Shown here one piece after another: positions 8,187 through 16,383 of a stretch of DNA of 30,007 bases. Under the pieces are notes generated by a model that saw only the letters and a program-made list of their open reading frames with translations, searched no databases and had not been told where the DNA came from. Both the position numbers and the translations under genes were made by a program. Each line of letters opens with the position of its first letter. The first letter of the stretch is position 1. The stretch is taken from assembly GCA_002368645.1 (NCBI GenBank), contig DFEE01000023.1, positions 1-30,007 on the forward strand, written 5' to 3'. The stretch is from Bacteroidales bacterium UBA3810 (lineage in GTDB: Bacteria > Bacteroidota > Bacteroidia > Bacteroidales > Paludibacteraceae).

Positions 8187-10460
8187 TTACTCGGCGTCAT
8201 GTTGCTCGCGGCGTTCAGTGCGCTCAGGACGCTCGCGGCGTTCGGGACGCGGACCACGGCGTTCAGGTCTCGGACCTCTCTCGGGACGAGCAGGACGCTC
8301 GGGCTCTACATAGCCTTCGGGCTTCTCTTTGAGTGCCTTGGCAGAGAGACGGAACTTGCCGGTCTTGTCATCTACTTCAAGGAGTTTAATCATCAGTTTG
8401 TCACCCTCCTTGATGCCGGTCTCGTCCATGGTTTCATAGCGTTTCCAGTCAATCTCAGAGATGTGCAAGAGACCTTCTTTGCCCGGCATGAACTCTACAA
8501 AGCAACCATAAGGCATGATGCTCTTAACGGTAGCCTCGTAACTCTCACCCACCTCGGGCAGGGCAACAATCGCCTTAATCTTAGCCATAGCGGCTGCCAT
8601 AGCTTCGCCGTTATTGGACGCGATTTCTACCTTACCGCCTCTGTCATCTTCATCAATAGAAACGACAGCACCGGTTTCTGCCTGAATACCTTGGATAATC
8701 TTACCGCCGGGGCCGATAACAGCACCAATCATATCTTTCGGGATATAGAAAGTGGTGATACGCGGTGCATGCGGCTTGAGGTCAGCGCGCGGAGCAGGCA
8801 TGCAGTCGGTAATCTTACCTAATATATACATACGCGCGTCGTGTGCCTGCGCGAGAGCGTTCTCCAAAATCTCGTAGGAGAGTCCGTCCACCTTAATATC
8901 CATTTGGCATGCAGTCAAACCGTCCTTAGTACCGGTGGTCTTGAAGTCCATATCGCCAAGGTGGTCTTCGTCACCCAAGATATCGCTTAAGATAGCATAG
9001 TTCTTACCCATGTTCTCGGAGATAAGTCCCATTGCGATACCGGAAACGGGTTTCTTGATAGGTACACCGGCGTCCATGAGTGCCAATGTTCCTGCGCAAA
9101 CGGTAGCCATCGAGCTTGAGCCGTTAGACTCCAGGATATCACTCACTACGCGAACGGTGTAGGGGAAATCTTCGGGAATCATGTTCTTCAGTGCGCGGCA
9201 AGCGAGGTTACCATGTCCGATTTCGCGACGTCCTACGCCACGAGCGGCTTTGGCTTCGCCGGTAGCGAAGGGCGGGAAGTTATAGTGCAGTAAGAAACGG
9301 TCGGTACCTTGAATAAGCGCCTCGTCAACAATCTTCTCATCGCGGCTGGTGCCGAGAGTAACGGTAGAGAGGGATTGGGTCTCACCACGGGTGAAGATAG
9401 AACTACCGTGAGGGCCGGGGAGATAACCAACTTCGCACCAGATAGGACGAATATCGGTAGTCTTACGACCATCCAGACGTTTACCTTCATCGAGTACAGC
9501 GCGGCGCATTGCTTCTTTCTCTACATCGTGGTAGTAGCGGTCCACCATAGCGGCTACATCGTCCAATTCAATCTCCAGACGAGCGGCTACTTCAGCCATA
9601 TAGTCGGCTTTCTCCGTTTTGAAGTCCTCGCAAATCTGTGAGAACATGGCTTCGCGGTGATGCTTATCGGTATCGGCAGAAGTGGCTTGTGCATAAGCGC
9701 GTGCGTAACTGAAGTCGTGAACGGCTTGTTTGAGCTCGTCGTCATTGACCTCGTGGCAATACTCGCGTTTAACCTCTTTGCCATATTCTTTCATCATTTC
9801 GAGCTGGGCACGGCACTGGGGTTTGATAGCCTCGTGAGCAGCCTTGATAGCATCGAGCATAACGGATTCCGGCACTTCTTTCATCTCGCCCTCTACCATC
9901 ATGATATTGTCCTCGGTAGCGGCAACGACCAGTTCCAGGTCAGCGTGCTTGCATTGTTCAAAAGTGGGGTTGATGACCATCTCGCCATTAACGCGCGCTA
10001 CGCGCACTTCGGAGATAGGTCCTTCAAAGGGAATATCTGAGCATGCCAAGGCTGCAGAAGCAGCCAAACCGGCAATAGACTCCGGCATATCAATGCCATC
10101 GGCACTATACATTGTCACGTTGACAAACGTCTCAGCGTGATAATTAGCAGGGAAAAGGGGACGTAAAGCACGGTCAATCAGACGTGCAATAAGGATCTCA
10201 TAATCGGAAGCTTTACCCTCGCGGCGTGTGAACCCTCCGGGGAAGCGTCCTGCAGACGCAAATTTCTCTTTGTACTCAACTGTCAGCGGCATAAAATCTG
10301 TACCGGGAACGGCATCTTTCGCCGAACACACGGTAGCTAAAATCATCGTGTTACCCAGGGTTGCCATGACAGCACCGTCAGCTTGTTTCGCCAACTTGCC
10401 GGTCTCCAGGGTGATGACTCTTCCATCAGGTAATGGAATGTGTTTCGTTACAATGTTCAT
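8187..10460 (-). CDS. pnp: Polynucleotide phosphorylase
   Basis: 757 residues. PNPase degrades RNA 3' to 5' by phosphorolysis and is a cytoplasmic trimer. In order: first RNase PH domain (about 10-145, with GRFPGGFTRREGK and RPLFP), an alpha-helical linker domain, second RNase PH domain (about 330-550, with GRREIGHGNLACRAL and the acidic GDEDHLGDMDFK metal/catalytic loop), a KH domain (IGPGGKIIQGIQ, about 570-632), an S1 domain (about 638-710), then a 38-residue tail made of repeated PERR/RPER units. The tail is an addition to the family core. Transcription starts from a Bacteroidota promoter at 10504-10535 that interlocks with the pheS promoter. ATG 10460 lies 43 bases downstream of the -7 box. 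Confidence 0.97.
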   Translation of the reverse strand: MNIVTKHIPLPDGRVITLETGKLAKQADGAVMATLGNTMILATVCSAKDAVPGTDFMPLTVEYKEKFASAGRFPGGFTRREGKASDYEILIARLIDRALRPLFPANYHAETFVNVTMYSADGIDMPESIAGLAASAALACSDIPFEGPISEVRVARVNGEMVINPTFEQCKHADLELVVAATEDNIMMVEGEMKEVPESVMLDAIKAAHEAIKPQCRAQLEMMKEYGKEVKREYCHEVNDDELKQAVHDFSYARAYAQATSADTDKHHREAMFSQICEDFKTEKADYMAEVAARLEIELDDVAAMVDRYYHDVEKEAMRRAVLDEGKRLDGRKTTDIRPIWCEVGYLPGPHGSSIFTRGETQSLSTVTLGTSRDEKIVDEALIQGTDRFLLHYNFPPFATGEAKAARGVGRREIGHGNLACRALKNMIPEDFPYTVRVVSDILESNGSSSMATVCAGTLALMDAGVPIKKPVSGIAMGLISENMGKNYAILSDILGDEDHLGDMDFKTTGTKDGLTACQMDIKVDGLSYEILENALAQAHDARMYILGKITDCMPAPRADLKPHAPRITTFYIPKDMIGAVIGPGGKIIQGIQAETGAVVSIDEDDRGGKVEIASNNGEAMAAAMAKIKAIVALPEVGESYEATVKSIMPYGCFVEFMPGKEGLLHISEIDWKRYETMDETGIKEGDKLMIKLLEVDDKTGKFRLSAKALKEKPEGYVEPERPARPERGPRPERRGPRPERRERPERTERREQHDAE

Positions 10461-10503
10461 CTTAAATCGTTAATATAAATTTTATTTAGCCCAAAAAATC
10501 ATG

Positions 10504-10535
10504 CAAAAATATAAAAAAATTTGCACATATCCAAA
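10504..10535 (-). promoter_or_regulatory. pnp promoter
   Basis: Read on the minus strand: -33 TTTG (10535-10532), 20-base spacer, -7 TATTTTTG (10511-10504). Its -33 box lies between the -33 and -7 boxes of the pheS promoter on the other strand. Confidence 0.8.
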
Positions 10536-10551
10536 AAAAAGTGTATTTTTG
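10520..10551 (+). promoter_or_regulatory. pheS promoter
   Basis: -33 TTTG at 10520-10523, 20-base spacer, -7 TATTTTTG at 10544-10551. The 33 bases 10521-10553 match 25678-25710 at 29 positions. The two divergent promoters occupy the same 48 bases, so polymerase bound to one probably hinders the other. Confidence 0.8.
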
Positions 10552-10579
10552 CGTGAATTTTCGAAATTATCGCTGCGAT

Positions 10580-11623
10580 ATGACGATCCAAGAACGAATA
10601 GAAGCATTGTCTCAGCAGGTTGAGGGCTTAAAGGCCGGTTCTGCTGAGGAGTTAGAGAAACTGCGGATTCAGTACCTTTCCAAGAAAGGTGAGATAGCCC
10701 GGTTGTATGATGAGTTTAAGTTGATTCCTAAGGACGAGAAGGCTGTAATCGGTGCTCCGCTGAATAAGTTGAAGCAGGCCTATGAGGCTCGGTTTGCAGA
10801 AATGAAGGAACTTCTGTCGGCTGCTATAGCTGCGGCTCAGCCGAAGGAGGATTTAACCCGCACACCTGATCCATTGACCTTAGGGACGCGGCATCCGCTC
10901 AGTTTGGTGCGTGAGGAGATTATCGATATCTTCAGCCGTATCGGTTTCACCGTGGCGGATGGTCCGGAAATAGAGGATGACAAGCACGTGTTCAGCCTAT
11001 TGAACTTCGCGCCGGAGCACCCTGCTCGCGATATGCAGGATACCTTTTTTATTGAAAAGGAGCCGGAAGAGCAGAAACCGACCGATATTTTACTGCGGAC
11101 ACACACTTCATCGGTGCAGACGAGGGTGATGTTGTCGCAGCAGCCGCCAATCCGTGTACTTTGCCCGGGTAGGGTATATCGTAACGAGGCTATTTCGGCG
11201 CGCGCGCACTGTTTCTTCCACCAAGTAGAGGGTTTGTATGTCGATAAGAATGTGAGTTTCGCAGACCTGAGGGAAGTGTTGCTCTATTTTGCGAAGGAGA
11301 TGTTCGGCGCCGAGACTAAGATTCGGCTGAGGCCGTCTTATTTCCCGTTTACGGAGCCGAGTGCGGAGATGGATATCAGTTGCGATATCTGCGGCGGCAA
11401 AGGTTGCTCTTTCTGTAAAGGAACGGGCTGGGTAGAGATATTGGGTTGCGGAATGGTGCACCCCAATGTGTTGGATGCCTGCGGTATAGACAGCAAAGTC
11501 TATACGGGTTATGCTTTCGGAATGGGGGTAGAGCGCATCGCTAACCTTAAGTATAAAGTGAAAGATTTGAGGTTATTCTCCGAAAACGATGTTCGGTTCT
11601 TGAACCAGTTTGCGAGTTGCTAA
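10580..11623 (+). CDS. pheS: Phenylalanyl-tRNA synthetase alpha subunit
   Basis: 347 residues from ATG 10580; an upstream GTG at 10541 lies inside the promoter and is rejected. It charges tRNA-Phe with phenylalanine as part of the cytoplasmic alpha2-beta2 enzyme. Visible: an N-terminal coiled-coil tRNA-binding arm (about 1-85), class II motif 1 (HPLSLVREEIIDIFSRIGF), motif 2 (GRVYRNEAISARAHCFFHQ), the FPFTEPSAE substrate loop, and motif 3 (GFGMGVER-like AFGMGVERIANLKY). Residues 268-279 hold four cysteines (C-x2-C-x4-C-x2-C: 268, 271, 276, 279), a zinc-knuckle-like insert that I recall in Bacteroidota PheS. pheT is not adjacent, so the beta subunit must be encoded elsewhere. Confidence 0.97.
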   Translation: MTIQERIEALSQQVEGLKAGSAEELEKLRIQYLSKKGEIARLYDEFKLIPKDEKAVIGAPLNKLKQAYEARFAEMKELLSAAIAAAQPKEDLTRTPDPLTLGTRHPLSLVREEIIDIFSRIGFTVADGPEIEDDKHVFSLLNFAPEHPARDMQDTFFIEKEPEEQKPTDILLRTHTSSVQTRVMLSQQPPIRVLCPGRVYRNEAISARAHCFFHQVEGLYVDKNVSFADLREVLLYFAKEMFGAETKIRLRPSYFPFTEPSAEMDISCDICGGKGCSFCKGTGWVEILGCGMVHPNVLDACGIDSKVYTGYAFGMGVERIANLKYKVKDLRLFSENDVRFLNQFASC

Positions 11624-11663
11624 TGCTCAAAAATGACAAAAAAGTAAAAAAAAGTAAGATTTT

Positions 11664-11695
11664 TTTGCGTATGTCAGAAAAAAGCAGTACTTTTG
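11664..11695 (+). promoter_or_regulatory. yceD-rpmF promoter
   Basis: -33 TTTG at 11664-11667, 20-base spacer, -7 TACTTTTG at 11688-11695 followed by CAC. This is a full match to the Bacteroidota pattern, placed between pheS and the ribosomal gene pair. It conflicts with the ATG at 11671 (see the yceD entry). Confidence 0.7.
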
Positions 11696-12072
11696 CACGC
11701 TTTTTGGAACCCGACCGCCTTGAGATGGGTGTTCATAAGTACGATTACGAGCTTGATAGCGCGTGGTTTGAGGCTGTGGAAAAGAGTGAAATCCAGGGAG
11801 GTAAGGTCCAATGTCATGCCATTTTGGCGGTGAATAGTGAGGGATATTCCCTTTCAATCAGCTGCCGTGGGACGGTACAAGTGATTTGTGATCGTTGTTT
11901 GGACTTGATGGACGTGGACGTTGATGTTCAAGAGGATGAAGTGGAGTCGGAGGACACCAAGCGCTTAGACCTCGAATGGCTGGCATATGAAATAATCGCC
12001 ACATCTCTCCCGATGGTGCATAGGCACCCGGAGGGAGGTTGTGATCCGAATGTAACAAAATTTATTAACTAA
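11671..12072 (+). CDS. yceD: DUF177/YceD family protein (23S rRNA accumulation)
   Basis: YceD is needed for 23S rRNA accumulation in E. coli and is usually encoded just before rpmF, as here. The core is clear: GVHKYDYELD..WFEAVE near the start, SCRGTVQVICDRCLD with the conserved CxxC, then LAYEIIATSLPMVHRHPEGGC. The start is uncertain. ATG 11671 gives 133 residues and retains the first conserved segment (LEPDRLEMGVH), but it lies inside a strong promoter whose transcript begins near 11702. TTG 11704 would give a nearly leaderless start that still keeps that segment; ATG 11725 gives 115 residues and loses it. I list the longest start consistent with the family; a TAATG overlap with pheS at 11623 also exists but adds only Lys-rich sequence. 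Confidence 0.8.
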   Translation: MSEKSSTFARFLEPDRLEMGVHKYDYELDSAWFEAVEKSEIQGGKVQCHAILAVNSEGYSLSISCRGTVQVICDRCLDLMDVDVDVQEDEVESEDTKRLDLEWLAYEIIATSLPMVHRHPEGGCDPNVTKFIN

Positions 12073-12110
12073 TTTATATTTATTCGCGTTGAGAAAACGC
12101 AACAGAAACT

Positions 12111-12296
12111 ATGGCACATCCTAAAAGAAGACAATCGCACACCAGACAAGCGAAACGCCGTACGCATGACGTAGCTAAGATGCCCGCATTGGCAATTTGC
12201 CCGAACTGCGGAGCACACTACATTTATCACACTGTATGCCCGAGTTGTGGCTACTATCGTGGTAAGTTGGCTGTGGAGCAGGCTGCAGAAGCGTAA
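12111..12296 (+). CDS. rpmF: 50S ribosomal protein L32
   Basis: 61 residues, the usual size. It begins MAHPKRRQSHTRQAKRR, typical of L32, and carries a zinc ribbon of the C+ type: Cys30, Cys33, Cys43 and Cys46. It follows yceD by 38 bases and shares its promoter. The gap holds a small hairpin (GCGTT-GAGAA-AACGC, 12086-12100) that ends 10 bases before the start and could affect initiation; this is only a suggestion. A terminator follows at 12308. Confidence 0.97.
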   Translation: MAHPKRRQSHTRQAKRRTHDVAKMPALAICPNCGAHYIYHTVCPSCGYYRGKLAVEQAAEA

Positions 12297-12307
12297 ATTA
12301 AACCTGC

Positions 12308-12340
12308 GAGACCGAAGGCTCTAAGCCCTCGGTCTCTTTT
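12308..12340 (+). terminator. Rho-independent terminator after rpmF
   Basis: GAGACCGAAGGC pairs with GCCCTCGGTCTC (12 bp with one A-C mismatch) around a TCTAA loop, followed by TTTTAAA. The next gene starts 37 bases further and shows no clear promoter of its own, so some readthrough probably feeds it. Confidence 0.8.
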
Positions 12341-12376
12341 AAATGAGTCGTGAGATTCGTAAACCTATTTTTATTT

Positions 12377-13459
12377 ATGACAGAATTCAATTCTTCCGCT
12401 CCCCGTGAGGGTGGAGCTCCGCGTCGTAGGACGCGTATTACTCGCTCGAAAACAACGTATGAGCATGTCGGCGAAAGACCTCGCTTTAACGCCGAAAATT
12501 CAGAAAGACCCCGCTTCAACGTTTCTCATTCGGAACGTCCCCGTTATGAAGGCTCCCGTCCCCGCTTCAATCGTGAAGAGGGTGTAGGTACTCGTAGTCA
12601 CCATGAGTCGGAGCACGGACGTAAGAACGCATTTCGCGCCCCGCAGGGTGAACAGGGACAGCGTCAGAAGTTTACTCGTAATAGCGCAACATACAGCCAG
12701 AAAAAACGCTTTGAGTACAAAGAAAAATACGAAGACCCGACGAAGCCCATTCGCTTGAATAAATATTTGGCTAATGCCGGTATTTGTTCTCGTCGCGAGG
12801 CTGATGATTTTATCCAAGCGGGTGTAATCACGGTCAATGGTGAAGTAATCGATAACTTAGGCGCTAAGGTACTGCCGACAGATAAGGTTATGTTCCATAA
12901 CCAGCCGGTACACCGCGAGCACAAGGTATATATCTTGCTCAATAAACCCAAGAACTGTGTGACTACGACGGATGACCCCGAGGAGAGGCAGACGGTTATG
13001 GACATTGTGAAGAACGCTTGTCCCGAGCGGATTTATCCGGTAGGTCGTTTAGACCGCAATACGACCGGTGTATTGTTGCTGACGAATGACGGCGACTTGG
13101 CGGCTAAATTGACGCACCCTAAGTTCGGTAAGAAGAAGATTTATGCAGCGACACTGGATCGTGCGCTGGAGCCTGTTGACGAGGCTGTTATCCGTAACGG
13201 AATTGAGTTAGACGGTGAGAAGATAGTGCCGGATGCACTGGAGTTCCCTAAAGAAGAGGACCGTACGCAGATAGGATTAGAGATTCACTCGGGTCAAAAC
13301 CGTGTGGTACGTCGTATCTTTGAGAAAGTGGGTTATCGGGTAGTTAAATTGGATCGCGTGTCCTTTGCCGGTCTTACCAAGAAAAATGTTCCGAGAGGAA
13401 AATTCAGATTCTTAACTCCTAAAGAAGTATCTATGTTGCAAATGGGGGCGTTTGAATAA
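12377..13459 (+). CDS. RluB/RsuA-type pseudouridine synthase with Arg-rich N-terminal arm
   Basis: 360 residues from ATG 12377. This family converts specific uridines of rRNA to pseudouridine. The first 120 or so residues are a low-complexity, basic arm with repeated ERPRFN-like units (residues 33-65). An S4 RNA-binding domain follows (about 125-172, RLNKYLANAGICSRREADDF), then the synthase domain with the catalytic aspartate in GRLDRNTTGVLLLTNDGD (Asp226) and RRIFEKVGYRVVKLDRV near the end. Size without the arm matches RluB. The exact target base (for example 23S U2605 for RluB) cannot be assigned from sequence. It follows rpmF and thus sits in a translation-related block. The arm echoes the tail of PNPase in this window. 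Confidence 0.93.
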   Translation: MTEFNSSAPREGGAPRRRTRITRSKTTYEHVGERPRFNAENSERPRFNVSHSERPRYEGSRPRFNREEGVGTRSHHESEHGRKNAFRAPQGEQGQRQKFTRNSATYSQKKRFEYKEKYEDPTKPIRLNKYLANAGICSRREADDFIQAGVITVNGEVIDNLGAKVLPTDKVMFHNQPVHREHKVYILLNKPKNCVTTTDDPEERQTVMDIVKNACPERIYPVGRLDRNTTGVLLLTNDGDLAAKLTHPKFGKKKIYAATLDRALEPVDEAVIRNGIELDGEKIVPDALEFPKEEDRTQIGLEIHSGQNRVVRRIFEKVGYRVVKLDRVSFAGLTKKNVPRGKFRFLTPKEVSMLQMGAFE

Positions 13460-13493
13460 CCCCCTCTTGCCGGACTTAATAATTCGAAAACCT

Positions 13494-15692
13494 ATGAGGA
13501 GATTCATCTATATGGCCTTATTAGCATTGGGTGTAAGCGCCTGTTCGCCCAAACAAGACATTCCGGAGAAAGCCCCTATCACCAAACCTCAGATAACGCT
13601 AAGCGGTGACCGTTTCACGGCGGAGGCACTATGGTCAATGGGGCGTATCGGCTCTGTGAAGAGCGATATTGAAACCGGTCTTATTGCTTATACCGTGAGT
13701 TACTATTCCATAGAGGAAAACCGTTCCACGACATGGATTCGTATCTGCAATCCCTTTGAGAATATGCAGGTAGTGGATGAGTTTGTGGGAAACGAACCTG
13801 CGTGGTTTGGTAATAGTGGTTGTCTCGCCTATCTCAAAGACGGCAGACTCTTTCTGCGCCGTGACGGCGAGGAGGTAGAGGTAAAGGAGTCGAATGCTAA
13901 TATGAATGGTGAAATAGAGGGATTCTTGCTGTCGCCGATGCGGGACAAAGTCATACTGATTAAGCAAGTTAAGACCATTGCCTCTACAGTTGACCGATAC
14001 CCGGACTTGCCATTAGCGACGGGTAGAGTGGTGGACGATATGATGTACAAACATTGGGACGAGTGGGTCGAAACCGCTCCCCAGCCCTTTGTCTGCGAAT
14101 TGAAGATTGCGTATTACGGTGAGGGCGAGCGTATTAAATCCGCCCAACTCGGTGAATGCGTCAATATTCTTGAAGGTACGGCTTTCGAGTGCCCGATGAA
14201 GCCCTTCGGCGGCGTGGAGCAATTAGCATGGAATCCTAACAATGAGGAGATTGCTTACACTTGTCGCAAGAAGACGGGTTTAGATTATGCCATATCCACC
14301 AATAGCGATATCTATTTATATGACTTGCGTACGCGCGAGCACAAAAATATCACAGAAGAGAACGGCGGTTATGACACCAATCCCAGTTATTCCAAGAACG
14401 GCGAGTGGCTGGCTTGGCAGTCCATGGAGCATGACGGTTACGAGAGCGACGAGAACCGGCTGATGGTGATGAACCTCAAGACCGGCGAGAAACGGTTCCT
14501 GAGTCGCACGATAGACACGAATGTGGATGAGTATCAGTGGTACGACGATTCGACGCTGCTCTTCACTGCCTGCTGGCACGCAACCGTGCAGCTCTATCAT
14601 GTAAACTTGCACGGCTATGTCAGCCGTCTGACGGAAGGACAGTTCGATCTGGGCTTAGGCGATGTGAGCGATCACTACGCGTTTATATTGGGTCACTCGA
14701 TGCGGCAGGCGAATGAAATCTACCGAATGGATGTTGGCGAGTGGTTGCGCAAAGACAACGGCGATTACGCCCACACCGAAATATGGTACGACCAGCCCTT
14801 TGACACTTATAACAACCTGTTAGACAAGCTGACGAGCGAGAACGACAATATCTATTCGCAGATTGAGCGATCTACCGTAGAGCCGCGCTGGCAGAAGACG
14901 ACGGATGGCAAAGATATGCTGACATGGATAATCTATCCGCCGCATTTTGACCCTAATAAGAAATACCCGACGCTTTTGTACTGCGAAGGCGGACCGCAAA
15001 GTCCAGTAAGCCAGTTCTGGAGTTTCCGCTGGAACTTTATGATGATGGCTGCCAATGACTATATCGTTGTAGCACCTAACAGACGAGGCTTGCCCGGGTT
15101 TGGAAAGGCTTGGAATGAGGCTATCAGCGGCGATTACGGCGGTCAGTGCATGCGCGATTATCTCAGTGCCATCGATGAAGCGGCTGCGAACTTGCCGTAT
15201 GTTGATAAGGAGCATATGGGTGCCGTCGGTGCTTCTTTCGGCGGATATAGTGTATATTGGCTTGCGGGACATCATGATAAGCGTTTTAAGGCGTTTATAG
15301 CCCATGATGGCATATTCAATTTCGAGATGCAGTATCTTGAGACGGAGGAGTTATGGTTCACGAACTGGGATTTAGGCGGTCCTAACGATGGTAAGCAGGC
15401 TGATTGGGGAGCTTATTGGAACAAGGCGAATAAAGTGGCGCAGAAGACCTATGCCAATAGTCCTCATCTCTTTGTCGATAAGTGGGATACACCCATCCTG
15501 TGCATACACGGTGAGAAAGACTACCGTATATTGGCGAACCAGGCGATGGCGGCTTACGATGCTGCCAAGTTAAGGGGCATTGATGCCGAGCTGCTGATTT
15601 TCCCTGATGAGAACCACTGGGTGCTGAAGCCCCAAAACGGTATTTTGTGGCAAAGGACGTTCTATCAATGGCTGGACAAGTACCTGAAATAG
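13494..15692 (+). CDS. S9 family serine peptidase lipoprotein (DPP IV/acylaminoacyl-peptidase-like)
   Basis: 732 residues from ATG 13494, chosen because it opens a lipoprotein signal (MRRFIYMALLALGVSAC, lipidated Cys17). The N-terminal half (about 40-440) is a beta-propeller of TolB-like strands (YDTNPSYSKNGEWLAWQSM); the C-terminal alpha/beta-hydrolase carries the triad Ser581 (GASFGGYS), Asp676 (HGEKDYR) and His708 (DENHW). Enzymes of this type remove dipeptides or short peptides at the cell envelope, feeding amino-acid uptake. Substrate preference is not readable here. It starts 34 bases after the pseudouridine synthase stop, and its last 25 bases overlap the next gene, so it heads or joins a tight plus-strand operon. 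No promoter matching the Bacteroidota pattern is seen in the 34-base gap. Confidence 0.93.
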   Translation: MRRFIYMALLALGVSACSPKQDIPEKAPITKPQITLSGDRFTAEALWSMGRIGSVKSDIETGLIAYTVSYYSIEENRSTTWIRICNPFENMQVVDEFVGNEPAWFGNSGCLAYLKDGRLFLRRDGEEVEVKESNANMNGEIEGFLLSPMRDKVILIKQVKTIASTVDRYPDLPLATGRVVDDMMYKHWDEWVETAPQPFVCELKIAYYGEGERIKSAQLGECVNILEGTAFECPMKPFGGVEQLAWNPNNEEIAYTCRKKTGLDYAISTNSDIYLYDLRTREHKNITEENGGYDTNPSYSKNGEWLAWQSMEHDGYESDENRLMVMNLKTGEKRFLSRTIDTNVDEYQWYDDSTLLFTACWHATVQLYHVNLHGYVSRLTEGQFDLGLGDVSDHYAFILGHSMRQANEIYRMDVGEWLRKDNGDYAHTEIWYDQPFDTYNNLLDKLTSENDNIYSQIERSTVEPRWQKTTDGKDMLTWIIYPPHFDPNKKYPTLLYCEGGPQSPVSQFWSFRWNFMMMAANDYIVVAPNRRGLPGFGKAWNEAISGDYGGQCMRDYLSAIDEAAANLPYVDKEHMGAVGASFGGYSVYWLAGHHDKRFKAFIAHDGIFNFEMQYLETEELWFTNWDLGGPNDGKQADWGAYWNKANKVAQKTYANSPHLFVDKWDTPILCIHGEKDYRILANQAMAAYDAAKLRGIDAELLIFPDENHWVLKPQNGILWQRTFYQWLDKYLK

Positions 15693-16345
15693 TTATCTTT
15701 GACCTTGATGGAACTCTCCTAAACACGATAGAGGATTTGGGTCATGCGTGTAACTACGCTTTGAGGCAAGTCGGATTGCCGGAAATTGAGATTGAGGTCT
15801 ATCCGCGTTTGGTAGGTAATGGCGTCAATAAGTTGATAGAGCGTGCGATACGATTTGTTTCGCCGCAATCAGGAATGACGGTAGAAACGGTTCGTCCACA
15901 CTTTATCGACTACTATAATCACCATAATACGGATTGTACAAAGCCTTATGCGGGCGTGACCGAAATGCTTGAGGTGCTGCGGGCACATGGTTATCGTTTG
16001 GCGGTAGCCTCCAATAAGTACCAAGAGGGTGTAGAGCGGATAGTGCCGTATTATTTCCCGGGTGTTTTTGAGCAAATGTTAGGTGAACATGCGGGTTGTC
16101 CCCGTAAGCCGGAGCCACAAATAATTCAGGAGATCGCTAAAGAGCATAAGGCTATCATGGTAGGGGATTCAGTAGTCGATATCGAAACCGCCAAGAGAGC
16201 CGGAATAGAAGTAATAGCTTGTACTTGGGGTTTTGAAACGCGTGAGAAGATCATAGCGGCGAATCCGGATTATATAGCGGATACGCCGGAAGAGGTGGTA
16301 GAACGCTTAATAGTCGATAGTCGAAAGTCAAAAATCGAAAGTTGA
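15668..16345 (+). CDS. HAD-family phosphatase, phosphoglycolate phosphatase-like
   Basis: 225 residues from ATG 15668, overlapping the peptidase gene by 25 bases. HAD motifs are complete: Asp12 and Asp14 (FDLDGTLLNT), Ser in LAVASNK, Lys in CPRKPEP, and the acidic MVGDSVVDIETAKRAG. A helical cap lies between motifs I and II (subclass I). This matches Gph-like phosphatases that hydrolyse phosphoglycolate or similar small sugar phosphates; the true substrate is unknown. The last ten codons (VDSRKSKIES) are encoded by a degenerate 7-bp tandem repeat, and the stop codon lies within it, so the C-terminus may be variable between strains. Confidence 0.9.
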   Translation: MAGQVPEIVIFDLDGTLLNTIEDLGHACNYALRQVGLPEIEIEVYPRLVGNGVNKLIERAIRFVSPQSGMTVETVRPHFIDYYNHHNTDCTKPYAGVTEMLEVLRAHGYRLAVASNKYQEGVERIVPYYFPGVFEQMLGEHAGCPRKPEPQIIQEIAKEHKAIMVGDSVVDIETAKRAGIEVIACTWGFETREKIIAANPDYIADTPEEVVERLIVDSRKSKIES

Positions 16346-16353
16346 AAGCTAAA
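16312..16353 (+). repeat. Degenerate 7-bp tandem repeat spanning the HAD gene end
   Basis: Six head-to-tail units of AGTCGAA-like sequence: AGTCGAT, AGTCGAA, AGTCAAA, AATCGAA, AGTTGAA, AGCTAAA. It covers the last codons and stop of the HAD gene and 8 bases beyond. The unit length is not a multiple of three, so copy changes would alter the C-terminus. Confidence 0.75.
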
Positions 16354-16383
16354 AGAAACCGTTACTAATAAGGAAAACACGAT

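Noticed and set aside
8199..10473. Several long plus-strand reading frames opposite pnp
   Set aside because: They mirror pnp codons, lack start signals and encode no recognisable domain.
10541..10579. GTG start adding 13 residues to PheS
   Set aside because: It falls inside the promoter, and the added residues have no family counterpart.
11594..11605. GGTTC-TT-GAACC hairpin near the pheS end as a terminator
   Set aside because: It is within the coding sequence, only 5 bp long, has a 2-base loop and no T-tract.
12298..12519. Minus-strand reading frame across the rpmF/rluB-like junction
   Set aside because: It runs through the terminator hairpin and the antisense of a confirmed gene; its product has no recognisable features.
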